Shown: piece by piece, positions 15,276 through 24,273 of the stretch
Layout: every line of letters starts with the position of its first letter
Numbering within the stretch: the stretch's first letter is position 1
Assembly: GCA_021771185.1 (NCBI GenBank)
Contig: JAETPN010000013.1
Coordinates: 1-37,971 of the forward strand
Source of the DNA: Bacillota bacterium
GTDB lineage: Bacteria; Bacillota_I; Bacilli_A; RF39; UBA660
Length of the DNA stretch: 37,971 nt
Direction: 5' to 3'
Made by a program: the position numbers and the translations under genes
The notes under the pieces: generated by a model
Databases searched by the model: none
Told to the model about the DNA's origin: nothing
What the model saw: the letters and a program-made list of their open reading frames with translations, nothing else

Positions 15276-15360
15276 AAAATCCTAAGGCAGTATTCAGGAT
15301 TTTTTATTTTTGCTTTATCCAAATAAAAACCGTGAGATTATTTCTAAAATCACGGTTTTC
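15276..15360 (+). terminator. two hairpins after the small gene
   Basis: AAAATCCT/AGGATTTT (15276-15303) with a T run is a plus-strand terminator. A second hairpin, AAAACCGTGA/TCACGGTTTT (15326-15359), has a 10-bp stem; its U run is better on the minus strand. Confidence 0.65.
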
Positions 15361-15409
15361 TATATTTGAACTCCAAAATTTAAGTAAAAATCATATGACA
15401 CCTTGATTT

Positions 15410-15440
15410 AAAAAATTATAAACTTTTGTTTTATAATTTT
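15410..15440 (-). terminator. terminator of the fic gene
   Basis: AAAATTATAAA (15412-15422) and TTTATAATTTT (15430-15440), an 11-bp stem, followed by six U on the minus strand. Confidence 0.75.
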
Positions 15441-15961
15441 TTATTCATTAGTTTCATAATAATAGGATGTTTCCACACCTTTTAAAAAATTTTCTAAACT
15501 AAAATCATCAGTTAAATTATTTTCAATTAAAGTTTTAATTTTCAAAGTATTCACTGGACTTCTTTCCATTGCTTGTAAATATAAATTTTTATCTATATGT
15601 TCCCAATCAACAATCTTATTTAAATTTTTCTTTAAAATTAAGTCTAACCAAATTCTGGCACTTCTACCATTTCCTTCTAAAAATCGATGAGTAATATTCA
15701 TTTCAACATATTTATCTATAATTTCATTTAACGTTGTCTCACTCATCGTTTCAATTTTTTGTAACATTTCTTCTAAATATAAAGAGTTTCCAAATCTAAA
15801 ATTTCCTTTACGAATAGTACCAGCTAAATCATATAACCCATCAAATAGATATTTATGAATTTGTTGTAATCCTCTTGTTGTTCCAATTTCAATATGATTA
15901 ATATCACTACTCGAAAACAACTTTTTTGCATTCACTAAACTTTTTTATCTATTTCATTCAT
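15441..15961 (-). pseudogene. fic: Fic-domain AMP-transferase gene with a frameshift near its start
   Basis: The conserved Fic motif [15 protein letters not shown] is intact (HxFxxGNGRxxR), and the C-terminus [12 protein letters not shown] carries the S-x3-E inhibitory motif of self-inhibited class III Fic enzymes. The only start with a good ribosome binding site (GAGGTG, 7 nt) is ATG at 15959-15961. It reads MNEIDKK and then hits a stop. Adding one A to the A6 run (T6 at 15941-15946) restores [16 protein letters not shown], which joins the Fic frame. Otherwise the gene could start only at GTG 15935 without a site. Compared with relatives I remember (TVNISKGNFRF), the segment TIRKGNFRF lacks about five residues. 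It is probably inactive, unless the run is phase-variable or misread. Fic enzymes transfer AMP to target proteins. Confidence 0.75.
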
Positions 15962-16190
15962 ATCTTTCACCTCATTTCGTTACCCTTAAAATTTCGTTTT
16001 ATGTTAATATTTAAGTATAAAAACACGGTTCTTACAACAAAAGAACAAAACTTTTATAAACCAAAGAGACCACTAATTTTTGAGAATTAAATGTTTTTTC
16101 TCATTAAAATATAACCCAAAATTACAATTTATAATTAACTATATATCTGACACCATTATACCAAAATATTATGGCTTATACATTTTAATT

Positions 16191-16229
16191 CAAAAAAATG
16201 TTATCTAACATTCCATCATTAGATAACAT
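16191..16229 (-). terminator. terminator of the secreted protein gene
   Basis: ATGTTATCTAA (16198-16208) and TTAGATAACAT (16219-16229), an 11-bp stem, then seven U on the minus strand. Confidence 0.85.
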
Positions 16230-16237
16230 CTTTTAAA

Positions 16238-16840
16238 TTAATATGACTTTATTAAATTTCCATTTGAATATACATCTGTACGTACTAAAATTTGCGTATT
16301 CGTAGCATCATCGTATTGATAAATTTTTTCAACATATGATTTCGTACTAGCATCAAACTGTTCTACAGAAGAATAATAAGTTAACTTATTATTCACATAA
16401 TACTCTACCCTTAATAAGGTTACATTATCATTCGCATAAATAGATGTCGTTCTATCATAATAAATAGTTGGTACTTTTTGAACACTATCACTCACAGTTT
16501 GTGTTTCTGAATTACCATTTGATGGTTGAGTAGTATGTTCTTGTTTATTACGACTTTCTATTTCAGAAGAAACACTTGTTTGTTTCTTTTGATCATTATT
16601 ATTTTCTGAGTAAACGTTTGTATCTTCTCCATCCAATGAAGAATTTAAATTCTCAGTTTTAATCTCTTTATCACTCTCTGGTGAAGATGTCACTATATTT
16701 TTTCTATTTTCTTTTTTATTAGAAACAGTTATTTGTTTCGTAGATTCTTGTGGTTTAACCATAGATAAAACCTGAATAGAAACACCAGTAACAACTATAC
16801 TAGCTACACCAATGGTCATAATTAAATTCTTTTTTAACAT
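16238..16840 (-). CDS. membrane-anchored extracellular protein with a low-complexity linker
   Basis: 200 residues, family not recognised. A single hydrophobic segment at residues 4-27 follows the basic MLKKN, so it is exported or anchored by its N-terminus; there is no lipobox Cys. Residues 35-120 are a Ser/Asn/Glu/Gln/Thr-rich disordered linker. The last 80 residues form a small domain with repeated YY/YSNG elements (VEYYVNNKLTYYSS, TDVYSNGNLIKSY) that faintly resembles MORN-like or toxin-antitoxin-like beta repeats. ATG 16840 is selected because GGGAGAT precedes it by 7 nt. It lies in the accessory block, monocistronic with its own terminator. Confidence 0.65.
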   Translation of the reverse strand: MLKKNLIMTIGVASIVVTGVSIQVLSMVKPQESTKQITVSNKKENRKNIVTSSPESDKEIKTENLNSSLDGEDTNVYSENNNDQKKQTSVSSEIESRNKQEHTTQPSNGNSETQTVSDSVQKVPTIYYDRTTSIYANDNVTLLRVEYYVNNKLTYYSSVEQFDASTKSYVEKIYQYDDATNTQILVRTDVYSNGNLIKSY

Positions 16841-17034
16841 AATCCACATCTCCCAGCGTCTTTATTATAACACATATCATATTATTTCAATCTTTAAAAT
16901 TTAATTTCTTTAAAAACATCCTAAAACTTTCCAAATATTAAAAAAATCAACAATCAACTTTTAACAATACAAGAAAGACTGAATTTTCAAATTAAATTAA
17001 ATCTTTATAAACCTACACTTTTTTAAATACGAGT

Positions 17035-19560
17035 TTATTTTTCAGAATCTATTACTTCCTTATAAATAAAATACTTATGCTTGAAAGATTCTATTCCACC
17101 CTCAAGATAGTTAATAATATGCGTTTTAATATTTTTTTCATTTGGATATCCAGTTGTTTTTATCCAACCATTAATATTATCGGATTCCATTATAATCACT
17201 TGCTCAGCTTTAGCATTTGTAACAATAGTAGCATTATGGGTTGCAATAATTATTTGCCTTTTGGATTTTATTTCCTTTAATTTTTGCACTAAATTTTTAT
17301 AAATGTATTGATTATCTAAATTATCTTCTGGCTGGTCTATAACCAAAGGGCTATAATCACCAGAAAAGTCGCTAAATCCTAAAACAAATGATAACATAGC
17401 AACAACCTTTTGTCCTAGGGATAGTTCCCTAACACTCTTATATATTACTTTTTGTTCTTTCTGTTCTTTATTATTTATATTGAATTCTAAATCAAAACTT
17501 TCAATTTCTTTTATATATTTTCTTAAACTATCAATTATAGCAGGAATATTATCATTATTTATAATGTCTTTGGCAATGGATTCTACTAACTTCAGTAATT
17601 CATCATCTTTGACAAATTCAATTTGTTCATCGATTAATTTTTGACTTTTTCCTTCCAAAAAGATTTTAATAGATATAATCTTTTCTAATTCTTCATAACT
17701 ATTGTTAATAAATAATAATAACATTCTCTCTAATCCAAGTTTATCATTAAGTGCTTCTAAATAATCCACTATGCTTAAAGTAGAAATGTTTTTCTTTTTA
17801 TAATAACAATTATTCCTTATAGGATATTTTCTTGAAATTAGTTCTCTTATGTTCAGAACATTTAAATTATTTTCTTCTTGTTTATAAATAATTCTTAATA
17901 TTCCTTTTTGACTATCATTAAATTTTGTTACAACTTCTTCTACTTCTTTTTTTCTTAAATCTCTAATACTAGACACTTCTTGTAATTTTTTCCTTAATCC
18001 ATTAATCGATTTAGTGCGTATAGTATTTTTTACAGATGATAATGTTTTATTTTTAAATAGGGTATTGTAAATATAGTCATTTATTTCATTACTATTTGAA
18101 GTCTCAACCAATTCATTTATAGAATATGCTGTGCTAAATACATCATCTAAATACTTTCTTTTATTACTAACTGGTTTACTATATAAAATTCCTTTACTTT
18201 TTTTAAGTTCATAAACTGTAATACATCTTTCTAATAAAAATTGTTTTATTTGTTCATTATAAAACTTGTATTTATAATTATATTTTGGACTATACGGACT
18301 AAAACATTTTAAAATACTATCGTCTTCATATTCTTTTTGTGGATTATATAATTGTATCATATATTCTTTATTATTTATTTCAAAAAGTAACCAAATAGAT
18401 GCATGTCTACAAATTAAATCTAACATTTCTTCATTTTTTACAGCTTGCTGAATAGTATATTCAATAATATTAATAATAGTACTTTTTCCAGTACCTCTAC
18501 CTCCAATAAAACAATTTAAATATTCTGAAAATGATATACAAAAATCTTTATTATTTTTTCCTTTTAAAAAACCTTTCCCATTATTTCTAATAACTAGTCC
18601 TTTAATATATTTTTGGGGAACATGTGGGACATTATGTTCTATACAAATATTATAATCTCTTAAAGCACTTGCAACCATATTATAATTTCTATTGTTTCCT
18701 TTTAACCAAAAAATATTTTTCCCTATTTCTTCTAATGAATGTGAATCCTCATCTATAACATAGCAAAAATCTTTATCAGAATAATCTTTTATTCTATTTG
18801 AAATTTTTGATAAATTTTCTTTGTTAGCAAGACCAATAACGTATAAATTTTCTATACCAAATAACTTGTTCTTATAAGCGATATTTAAAAATTTAGAATC
18901 TTTAAAAAAATCTGAATTATCAAAGTGAGCAATGTAGGAAATTCCTTTCCACTCATTAATTTGTTTAATAACCTCTAAACTGGTTAAATATGTTCCTTCT
19001 TCCTCACTCATTATATATTCTTTTAGCCATTGATTAATTTTTTTATTTATATTAATGTCATTATCACTAAAAATACCAACAACGTGATTTTTATCAGCAC
19101 AACTAATTTCTATACCCATAATAAGTTCTGTATATGTATTTTGCTTTATTGTATTGTTTAAAATTTTAATTGCTTGTAACAATTTTTGATAACCATTAAT
19201 ATTGTTGTGGTCTGTTACTAAAACTATTTCAATATCATTATCAGCCAATTTCTTTGCAATTAATAAATATGCCAGAAACTCTTTCTTTGAATTAAAAATT
19301 TTTATATCATCATTATTTTCAAAATCAAAATTAAATCTTTCTAACATCGGCAATTCACTTTTTGTGTAAGTATATATTTCATCATTGCTACATTCTTTAT
19401 AATAATTTACATATTTAGAATGATTTAATAATCTAAAATCGTGAGAAGCAGGTGTGTGTAGATGAAATATTGTTTTATGATATTTACCAAACTTCTTTTT
19501 TTCTTCAATTATTTTTTTATACATTTTTGCTAATTCATAATTTGCTTTAGTATATCCCAT
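17035..19560 (-). CDS. PHP phosphoesterase fused to an SMC/ABC-type ATPase (TrlF/Ppl-like defence protein)
   Basis: 841 residues. The N-terminal third is a PHP domain with its metal-binding set: [10 protein letters not shown] (32-41), VTDHN (115-119), GIEIS with E151, H159, AHFD (211-214), and D270-H274 in DEDSH. Residues 345-841 are an ATPase: Walker [10 protein letters not shown] (353-361), a helical/coiled insertion (about 480-700), ABC signature LSLGQK (713-718), Walker [13 protein letters not shown] and switch ATHNATI with H775. The DQPEDNLD form is typical of RloC/PrrC-like and other defence ATPases. PHP-SMC proteins are known antiphage genes under the names TrlF and Ppl (recalled, not searched). 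PHP domains cut phosphoesters, so a nuclease activated by the ATPase is inferred. It follows the kinase gene by 24 bp, with ribosome binding site GAGGT. Confidence 0.88.
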   Translation of the reverse strand: MGYTKANYELAKMYKKIIEEKKKFGKYHKTIFHLHTPASHDFRLLNHSKYVNYYKECSNDEIYTYTKSELPMLERFNFDFENNDDIKIFNSKKEFLAYLLIAKKLADNDIEIVLVTDHNNINGYQKLLQAIKILNNTIKQNTYTELIMGIEISCADKNHVVGIFSDNDININKKINQWLKEYIMSEEEGTYLTSLEVIKQINEWKGISYIAHFDNSDFFKDSKFLNIAYKNKLFGIENLYVIGLANKENLSKISNRIKDYSDKDFCYVIDEDSHSLEEIGKNIFWLKGNNRNYNMVASALRDYNICIEHNVPHVPQKYIKGLVIRNNGKGFLKGKNNKDFCISFSEYLNCFIGGRGTGKSTIINIIEYTIQQAVKNEEMLDLICRHASIWLLFEINNKEYMIQLYNPQKEYEDDSILKCFSPYSPKYNYKYKFYNEQIKQFLLERCITVYELKKSKGILYSKPVSNKRKYLDDVFSTAYSINELVETSNSNEINDYIYNTLFKNKTLSSVKNTIRTKSINGLRKKLQEVSSIRDLRKKEVEEVVTKFNDSQKGILRIIYKQEENNLNVLNIRELISRKYPIRNNCYYKKKNISTLSIVDYLEALNDKLGLERMLLLFINNSYEELEKIISIKIFLEGKSQKLIDEQIEFVKDDELLKLVESIAKDIINNDNIPAIIDSLRKYIKEIESFDLEFNINNKEQKEQKVIYKSVRELSLGQKVVAMLSFVLGFSDFSGDYSPLVIDQPEDNLDNQYIYKNLVQKLKEIKSKRQIIIATHNATIVTNAKAEQVIIMESDNINGWIKTTGYPNEKNIKTHIINYLEGGIESFKHKYFIYKEVIDSEK

Positions 19561-19584
19561 TTTATACCTCACAATCTCTATTTA

Positions 19585-21075
19585 TTAATTATTATTTTTA
19601 TCATAATAATCAAATCCTTTTTTCATAACTTCATAAGTATTATCAAAATCATCATCATAAAAACTAGAATTTTCTTTATGACCAACTATATAACCTTTTT
19701 TTTCTAATTCTTCTATGGCACTAATCCATTCAGCTTTTTCTCGTATAGATATTGCACCAAAATTTAATTTTAATGTACCACAAACAAATTCTTGTTGATA
19801 ATTTCCATTTTCTGTGTACATAAAGCCATCTTTATCAATACTACTAAATAATATTTTTTTGGCTTTTTCACTTATGAAATCATCACTAATCTCATTTGTA
19901 TTACTTTCAATATTTCCAATTTTTTGTATATCTATAATAATTTCACTTATATTATTATATCTTTTTTGTAAATCTCTATCTATACATTTAGAAACTATAT
20001 TATAAATATTACTATCATCGGCTTTTAAATGAGTTCTTCCTGTAAAAATAAAGTAAAGAATTATACCAACACTATATATTTCATTTTTTACATTATAATC
20101 TTTAAAACTAGTTAATGTATCATCAATTAAAGTCCCTCTAATTTCAGATTCGGTTCTTGTTAATTTTAAGTCCATATCTTTAACTAAACCGAAATCCGAC
20201 AATTTTAGTATCAAAATATCATTATCATATAATTTTATTAAAATATTGTTATAACTAATATCTCTATGTAAAATTTTTTTAGAATGCAAATAATTTAATG
20301 CTACCAAAAATTTTATTGCTAATTTTTTTCTCTTTTTAATATTAAATTCTGATTTATTATTATTCATTTCAATATATTTTCTTAATGTAAAATCACAATA
20401 TTCCATTATATAACTATTATCTTTCTCATTATAAGTATAAACTTTTAATACATAAGGATGTTTTATTCTATTCATTATTTCAAATTCATTTTTAAATCTT
20501 ATTTTCTCTTTATCGCCAACATTGCCTTTTAATCTCTTTATAGCAAATTTTTCATTATAAAATTCGTCAATATATAAAAGAACATTAGCATAAGCTCCAT
20601 TACCAATTAATTTAGTTTTAAAGTTAGTAATGCTTCTGTTATTCGTTATAATTACATCATTATTCATTTTAAAAATAGGTTCATATTTGATTATTGTAAA
20701 TCTTTTATAATTATTTGGAATCTCACTACCACCCGAAGATGATAGAAATGTCTCAGAATATTCTAAAAACCTTTCATAATCTCCATTTAAATTGAAACTT
20801 AGATTAGTATTTTTAAGCATCGTTTGTAATTCTTGGATAGTTTCTATAATAAATAATAATTCTCGACTTTCATTCGCATTATAATGACTATTTGATTTAC
20901 TTTTATCATTCATAAAATTTATCAGTTCATTAAGATTCTGATGCAAATAGGAAAAAATGTGTTTTAATCTCTCATCATAATTACTATATATATCTATATA
21001 TAATTTTGAAAAATTATAATTTTTTATTTCATTATATAAAATATTTGCTAATGCTATATCTACACTCTCTGCCAT
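19585..21075 (-). CDS. Hanks-type protein kinase with C-terminal winged-helix-like domain
   Basis: 496 residues. Residues 1-115 are a helical N-terminal region. The kinase domain (about 150-385) has the glycine loop IGNGAYANVLL (157-167), catalytic lysine K180 in FAIKRL, alpha-C acidic residues near 197-199, HRDISYNN with D272 and N277, and DFG 294-296, so it should be active. The usual APE motif after the activation segment is not seen. Residues 400-490 (ISEKAKKIL...REKAEWISAIEELEKKGYI) resemble the C-terminal winged-helix-like module seen in many bacterial conflict proteins. There is no membrane segment, unlike the housekeeping PknB/PrkC. It is first in an operon with the PHP-ATPase, suggesting the kinase senses infection or regulates that enzyme. 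ATG 21075 follows GGTGAT. Confidence 0.88.
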   Translation of the reverse strand: MAESVDIALANILYNEIKNYNFSKLYIDIYSNYDERLKHIFSYLHQNLNELINFMNDKSKSNSHYNANESRELLFIIETIQELQTMLKNTNLSFNLNGDYERFLEYSETFLSSSGGSEIPNNYKRFTIIKYEPIFKMNNDVIITNNRSITNFKTKLIGNGAYANVLLYIDEFYNEKFAIKRLKGNVGDKEKIRFKNEFEIMNRIKHPYVLKVYTYNEKDNSYIMEYCDFTLRKYIEMNNNKSEFNIKKRKKLAIKFLVALNYLHSKKILHRDISYNNILIKLYDNDILILKLSDFGLVKDMDLKLTRTESEIRGTLIDDTLTSFKDYNVKNEIYSVGIILYFIFTGRTHLKADDSNIYNIVSKCIDRDLQKRYNNISEIIIDIQKIGNIESNTNEISDDFISEKAKKILFSSIDKDGFMYTENGNYQQEFVCGTLKLNFGAISIREKAEWISAIEELEKKGYIVGHKENSSFYDDDFDNTYEVMKKGFDYYDKNNN

Positions 21076-21092
21076 AAGTATCACCAGTGAAT

Positions 21093-21098
21093 ATTATA
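21093..21098 (-). promoter_or_regulatory. -10 box of the kinase/PHP-ATPase operon
   Basis: Perfect TATAAT on the minus strand, 18 bp before the kinase start. The -35 (TTTAAG, 21116-21121) is weak, so basal expression is probably low or activator-dependent. The 189-bp gap 21076-21264 holds nothing else I recognise. Confidence 0.45.
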
Positions 21099-21264
21099 CT
21101 ATAATTTTCTTTATTCTTAAATGAATTTACTATAAAATTCATTTATTTCTTCACATGGCAATACCACCTAATTCCATTATATATTAAAACTATTTAAAAT
21201 ACTTACTTATTCCTCGTATTTTAAAGTAAAAAAGATAATCTAACATAATTTATACTAAACCATA

Positions 21265-21778
21265 TCAAACTACCTTAAACTTATTTAATACTTCGCCATT
21301 TCTATAATAATCTTTATCAGCATACCTTACACATATAACATTATTATCACTATCTAAATATAATATTACATTATCACTAAAACTTGTCTTTATTCTATAT
21401 CCTTTGGATCCTTTTCCCTCAAATCCATCTAAGCCCTCACTATCGGCTTTCATATCTTCAATATTTTCTAAACCAATATCACTTAATATACTATCTATTT
21501 TTTCGACTTTCTCTTTTTCTACATTAGCAACTCTACTAATTATATTAACATCTCTACTATTTCCACCACCTGCAGCCATAGCAATTATTACCATTAAAAC
21601 TATAAATGCTACTGTACCACCAATTATTAAACCAAATACTTTTTTTTACCTTTCTCGTATCTTTCAATACCATACCACAATTACTACATTTATAATCATT
21701 AAAATTATAAACACTGCCACACTTAGGGCATTTTAATTCTTGCTTACTTATATCTACTGCATAATTTAATGCCTTCAT
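21265..21778 (-). pseudogene. zinc-ribbon membrane protein gene split by a frameshift
   Basis: Two overlapping frames belong to one gene. The 5' part (21778 downward) encodes a zinc ribbon with CPKCGS...CSNCGM (about residues 17-36) and KDTRKVKK. Skipping one A in the A8 run (T8 at 21640-21647) continues as VFGLIIGGTVAFIVLMVIIAM, a membrane helix. The other frame then continues with a 90-residue extracellular or soluble domain ending in KFKVV. Restored length is about 170 residues. Zinc ribbon plus one membrane helix plus a small domain is common among uncharacterised Bacillota proteins. As read the protein is truncated after a nonsense tail (SIWFNNWW...). Possible reasons are decay, phase variation or a sequencing error in the homopolymer. 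Confidence 0.7.
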
Positions 21779-21789
21779 AAAAGCTTTAT

Positions 21790-22181
21790 CTATGACCCCT
21801 CATTAGCATATACATTTACAACTTTATCTTCGCCATTACTTTTATAATTTATAATTAAGTAATCAATATTTTGTTCTACTTGCTTTTTTTGTAAACCACT
21901 TAAACCACCTAATATTAAACCAGCCCACCAAATAAAACATTACCAACAACACCACGACCAATAACACTTTTATCTTTTTCTATTATTTCCTTATCACTAA
22001 TAATTGCAACATTACTAATATCTTTTAAAATAATTTTAAATAAGGGCCGCTTTTTAATATCACATAACTGCAATTCATAATTAGTTAACTTGATAATACA
22101 ATTCGCTCTTTGCTTTATTCCTAACCCCTCATAATGCTTAACTGACTTTTCATAAAATACTTTTTCTTTCAAACTTTTCAT
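21790..22181 (-). pseudogene. PH-like/glycine-zipper membrane protein gene with a frameshift
   Basis: The 5' frame (22181 to 21915) encodes a beta-rich PH/GRAM-like domain: a Lys-rich start, then IIKLTNYELQLCDIKK and ILKDISNVAIISD, ending in GRGVVGNVLFGGLV and a stop. Adding one G to the GGG at 21924-21926 gives LFGGAGLILGGLSGLQKK, a glycine-zipper membrane hairpin, and about 40 further codons to TAG at 21790. Restored length is about 130 residues. Proteins of this layout respond to or contact membranes, but no role is known. It lies 11 bp upstream of the other broken gene, so the two were once an operon. Confidence 0.65.
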
Positions 22182-22239
22182 TTCTTTTTAAATCTACATA
22201 ATCTTTTATCATATTTTTCCTCCAATTTTACGGCAAACT

Positions 22240-22301
22240 AAAACACGGATAAACTCTTTGTTTTCCGTGCTTTTATATATGTTTGCTCCATATTTTTGGA
22301 G
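22240..22301 (-). terminator. hairpins downstream of tRNA-Trp
   Basis: On the minus strand, CTCCA/TGGAG (22286-22301) is followed by a longer stem pairing AAAGCACGGA with TCCGTGTTTT (22240-22274, one bulge), ending in U-rich sequence. Likely the tRNA terminator. Confidence 0.6.
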
Positions 22302-22313
22302 TTTCTTTAATAC

Positions 22314-22389
22314 TGGCAGGGGCAGCAAGACTTGAACTCACGACATTTGGTTTTGGAGACCAACGTTCTACCAACTGAACTATGCCCCT
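22314..22389 (-). tRNA. tRNA-Trp (anticodon CCA)
   Basis: 76 nt with encoded CCA. Acceptor stem AGGGGCA (22383-22389) pairs with TGCCCCT (22318-22324), followed by discriminator G and CCA (22314-22316). The D loop has AGTTGGTAG, the anticodon stem TTGGT/ACCAA encloses loop CTCCAAA with anticodon CCA, and the T arm has GTTCAAGTC. It reads UGG, so it is the substrate of trpS at 6.2 kb. Its 3' end faces the accessory block at 14.6-22.3 kb, the side where elements that target tRNA genes integrate. Confidence 0.97.
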
Positions 22390-22488
22390 ATTTCTGGTTA
22401 CATAATGAATTATAACATATAATTTTAAATATTTCAATACCATATGAAATATTCATCTCGTTTTGAATATACTATATTAGGTGATAGC

Positions 22489-22917
22489 ATGGCGATTGTA
22501 AAATTTACAGAAAACGAACGAGATTTACTCGCAAGATTAATGCGCGCAGAAGCAGTTGGTGAAGGAAACTTAGGTATGTTAATGGTTGGAAATGTTGTTA
22601 TAAATAGAGTTCTTGCAAATTGTTTAACCTTTTCAAGAGTGAATACAATTTCACAAGTTATTTATCAATCTCCTGGGGGATTTAGTGGAATTAATAGCCC
22701 CCTCTTCTTCAGCAATCCAACGGAACTTGAAAAGTCTCTAGCAGATCGAGTGATTCGTGGAGAATACTTTTATCCAGCAACCAATGCATTATGGTTTTAT
22801 GCCCCAAGGGAAAATACACCCTGCCTAGAATACTGGTGGGATCAAAGAAATTCAGGAAGATATCGAAATCACTGCTTCTATGAACCTGATCCAGGGGTAT
22901 GTAATACTATTCATTAA
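22489..22917 (+). CDS. cwlJ: spore cortex-lytic germination hydrolase CwlJ
   Basis: 142 residues, the same as Bacillus CwlJ, and without a signal peptide, as CwlJ and unlike SleB. The SleB/CwlJ hydrolase domain fills it: RLMRAEAVGEG (17-27) with the conserved glutamate E21, LMVGNVVINRVLANC, LWFYAP and the Cys-containing end NHCFYEPDPGVC. CwlJ sits at the spore coat/cortex interface and cuts cortex peptidoglycan containing muramic-delta-lactam during germination. The start ATG 22489 follows AGGTGAT closely. The upstream frame from 22444 has no site. Its promoter region (ATATTC...ATATACTATA) is loosely sigma-E-like. It supports a spore-forming host, with cwlD 4 kb away. Confidence 0.93.
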   Translation: MAIVKFTENERDLLARLMRAEAVGEGNLGMLMVGNVVINRVLANCLTFSRVNTISQVIYQSPGGFSGINSPLFFSNPTELEKSLADRVIRGEYFYPATNALWFYAPRENTPCLEYWWDQRNSGRYRNHCFYEPDPGVCNTIH

Positions 22918-22918
22918 A

Positions 22919-22947
22919 AAAACATTTCAATTTTATTGAAATGTTTT
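22919..22947. terminator. bidirectional terminator
   Basis: AAAACATTTCAA (22919-22930) and TTGAAATGTTTT (22936-22947), a 12-bp stem between the convergent cwlJ and deacetylase genes. Confidence 0.85.
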
Positions 22948-24199
22948 AATTTACTACATTTTTAAATGTATCCATCGTAAAATCTGTAGATACAGAGTAT
23001 CTTGGAATTTTAAATTTATCAATACCAGGTTTTGCCTTTTTAAAACCACCTTCAAAAGCCATAGTAAATCCATTGTTTTTTAATTGTTCAATCGCATAAT
23101 CATTATAATCATAAAATGGATAAGCTATAACAGTAGATCCATGAAGTCTTTCTCTTGAAGCCTGTAAATCTTTTTTTATTACTTCGGGATCTAAACAAGT
23201 AATTCCTCCACCTTTTCCAGGTGTTCCTGGGCAAACACCAGCTTCATGCATTTCATGAGTATGCGAGTGACATTCTACATAATCCGTAGTATATTCTTCG
23301 GGTCCATACCAGGCGCTAATTAGAAAAACGGTCGCATGCATTTTATATTCATTTAGTAAAGGAATAGCAATCGTTTTCACGCTTTCTGCACCATCATCAA
23401 TCGTAATTAAAACAGTATGTTCAGGAAGTTGAATTGTTCCATCTAAATAAAGAGAAAAACTTTCCATATCTGTTGTGAAAAATTGATTTTCTTTTAAATA
23501 ATCTAAATTTTCCACAAAAAATTTTTTCTCATGACAAATCATCTGATCACAAGTCTCTCCTTGTTCTTCATCATAAAAGAAATGATAATTCAACACCGCA
23601 ACCTCAGCAGCATTTTTTAAATCAGTATAATGTTTTTCAACTTCACGAACCACATATTTTTTTGGAATAGAAACAAACATTTTGTTAAATTCTACATAGT
23701 ATACCTCAGAACTTTTCCCTAATACTTTAAAAGTATATTCCCCTTTTAAATCAAAAAGTTGCTCACTCTTTTGATATAATTTAGGATTTTTTGTTACGAT
23801 ATCTAAATTAAATGGAATATAGTTTTTATAAATATCATTTATAGTCCTTTTTTCAATTGGTGTAACATCTTGATATGAGATATAAGCATTCAACCCATCA
23901 ATTTTAAAATATTCTTCTTCTTTCATTTCTTTGGTGCGATCCTCTAAGGTAAGCTGTATATCCTTCATTACTTTACCACTTTTAATATATTTATCCTTCT
24001 TTAACTGATATAAATCAGCATTCTTTACTACTTTTACTTCATGATTATAATTTTTATTAATTTTTTGTACTAATTCCGCTTTTTCTTTCTTTAATTTTTT
24101 TAATGCCTCAATTTGTTTTAGCTCATAATTACGTTCTAAAAAATATCCAGTGATTCCTAAAATAACTAAAACAAATCCTCCAATCAACCATTTTTTCAT
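22946..24199 (-). CDS. membrane-anchored polysaccharide deacetylase (NodB/CE4)
   Basis: 417 residues. One membrane helix at residues 4-22 anchors it, with the rest outside. Residues 25-195 are a helical/beta stalk. The CE4 domain (about 200-417) has NYHFF, motif 1 TIDDGAES with the metal/catalytic Asp pair, and motif 2 HSHTHEMH with the metal-binding histidines. YPFYDYND and IPRYSVSTD are in place of motifs 3-5. CE4 enzymes remove acetyl groups from peptidoglycan or poly-N-acetylglucosamine. The YHFFYDEE layout is nearer to IcaB/PgaB than to spore PdaA, although cwlJ is adjacent. ATG 24199 follows AGGTGA by 5 nt. Confidence 0.88.
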   Translation of the reverse strand: MKKWLIGGFVLVILGITGYFLERNYELKQIEALKKLKKEKAELVQKINKNYNHEVKVVKNADLYQLKKDKYIKSGKVMKDIQLTLEDRTKEMKEEEYFKIDGLNAYISYQDVTPIEKRTINDIYKNYIPFNLDIVTKNPKLYQKSEQLFDLKGEYTFKVLGKSSEVYYVEFNKMFVSIPKKYVVREVEKHYTDLKNAAEVAVLNYHFFYDEEQGETCDQMICHEKKFFVENLDYLKENQFFTTDMESFSLYLDGTIQLPEHTVLITIDDGAESVKTIAIPLLNEYKMHATVFLISAWYGPEEYTTDYVECHSHTHEMHEAGVCPGTPGKGGGITCLDPEVIKKDLQASRERLHGSTVIAYPFYDYNDYAIEQLKNNGFTMAFEGGFKKAKPGIDKFKIPRYSVSTDFTMDTFKNVVN

Positions 24200-24242
24200 C
24201 CATATCACCTGTTTTTATTATACCATTTTATTCCATTTTTAA

Positions 24243-24273
24243 ACAAAAAAACAGAAATTAATTTCCTGTTTTT
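24243..24273 (-). terminator. terminator after htrA
   Basis: AAAACAG...CTGTTTT with an inner AAATTAATTT (24247-24272, one bulge), then U on the minus strand. Confidence 0.6.

Noticed and set aside
21265..21594. Separate 109-residue gene
   Set aside because: Its apparent start lies inside a membrane helix that belongs to the frame of the upstream zinc-ribbon part, so it is the second half of one frameshifted gene.
22240..22313. Attachment-site repeat beside tRNA-Trp
   Set aside because: The inverted repeats act better as a terminator and no second copy of the tRNA 3' end was found in the window.
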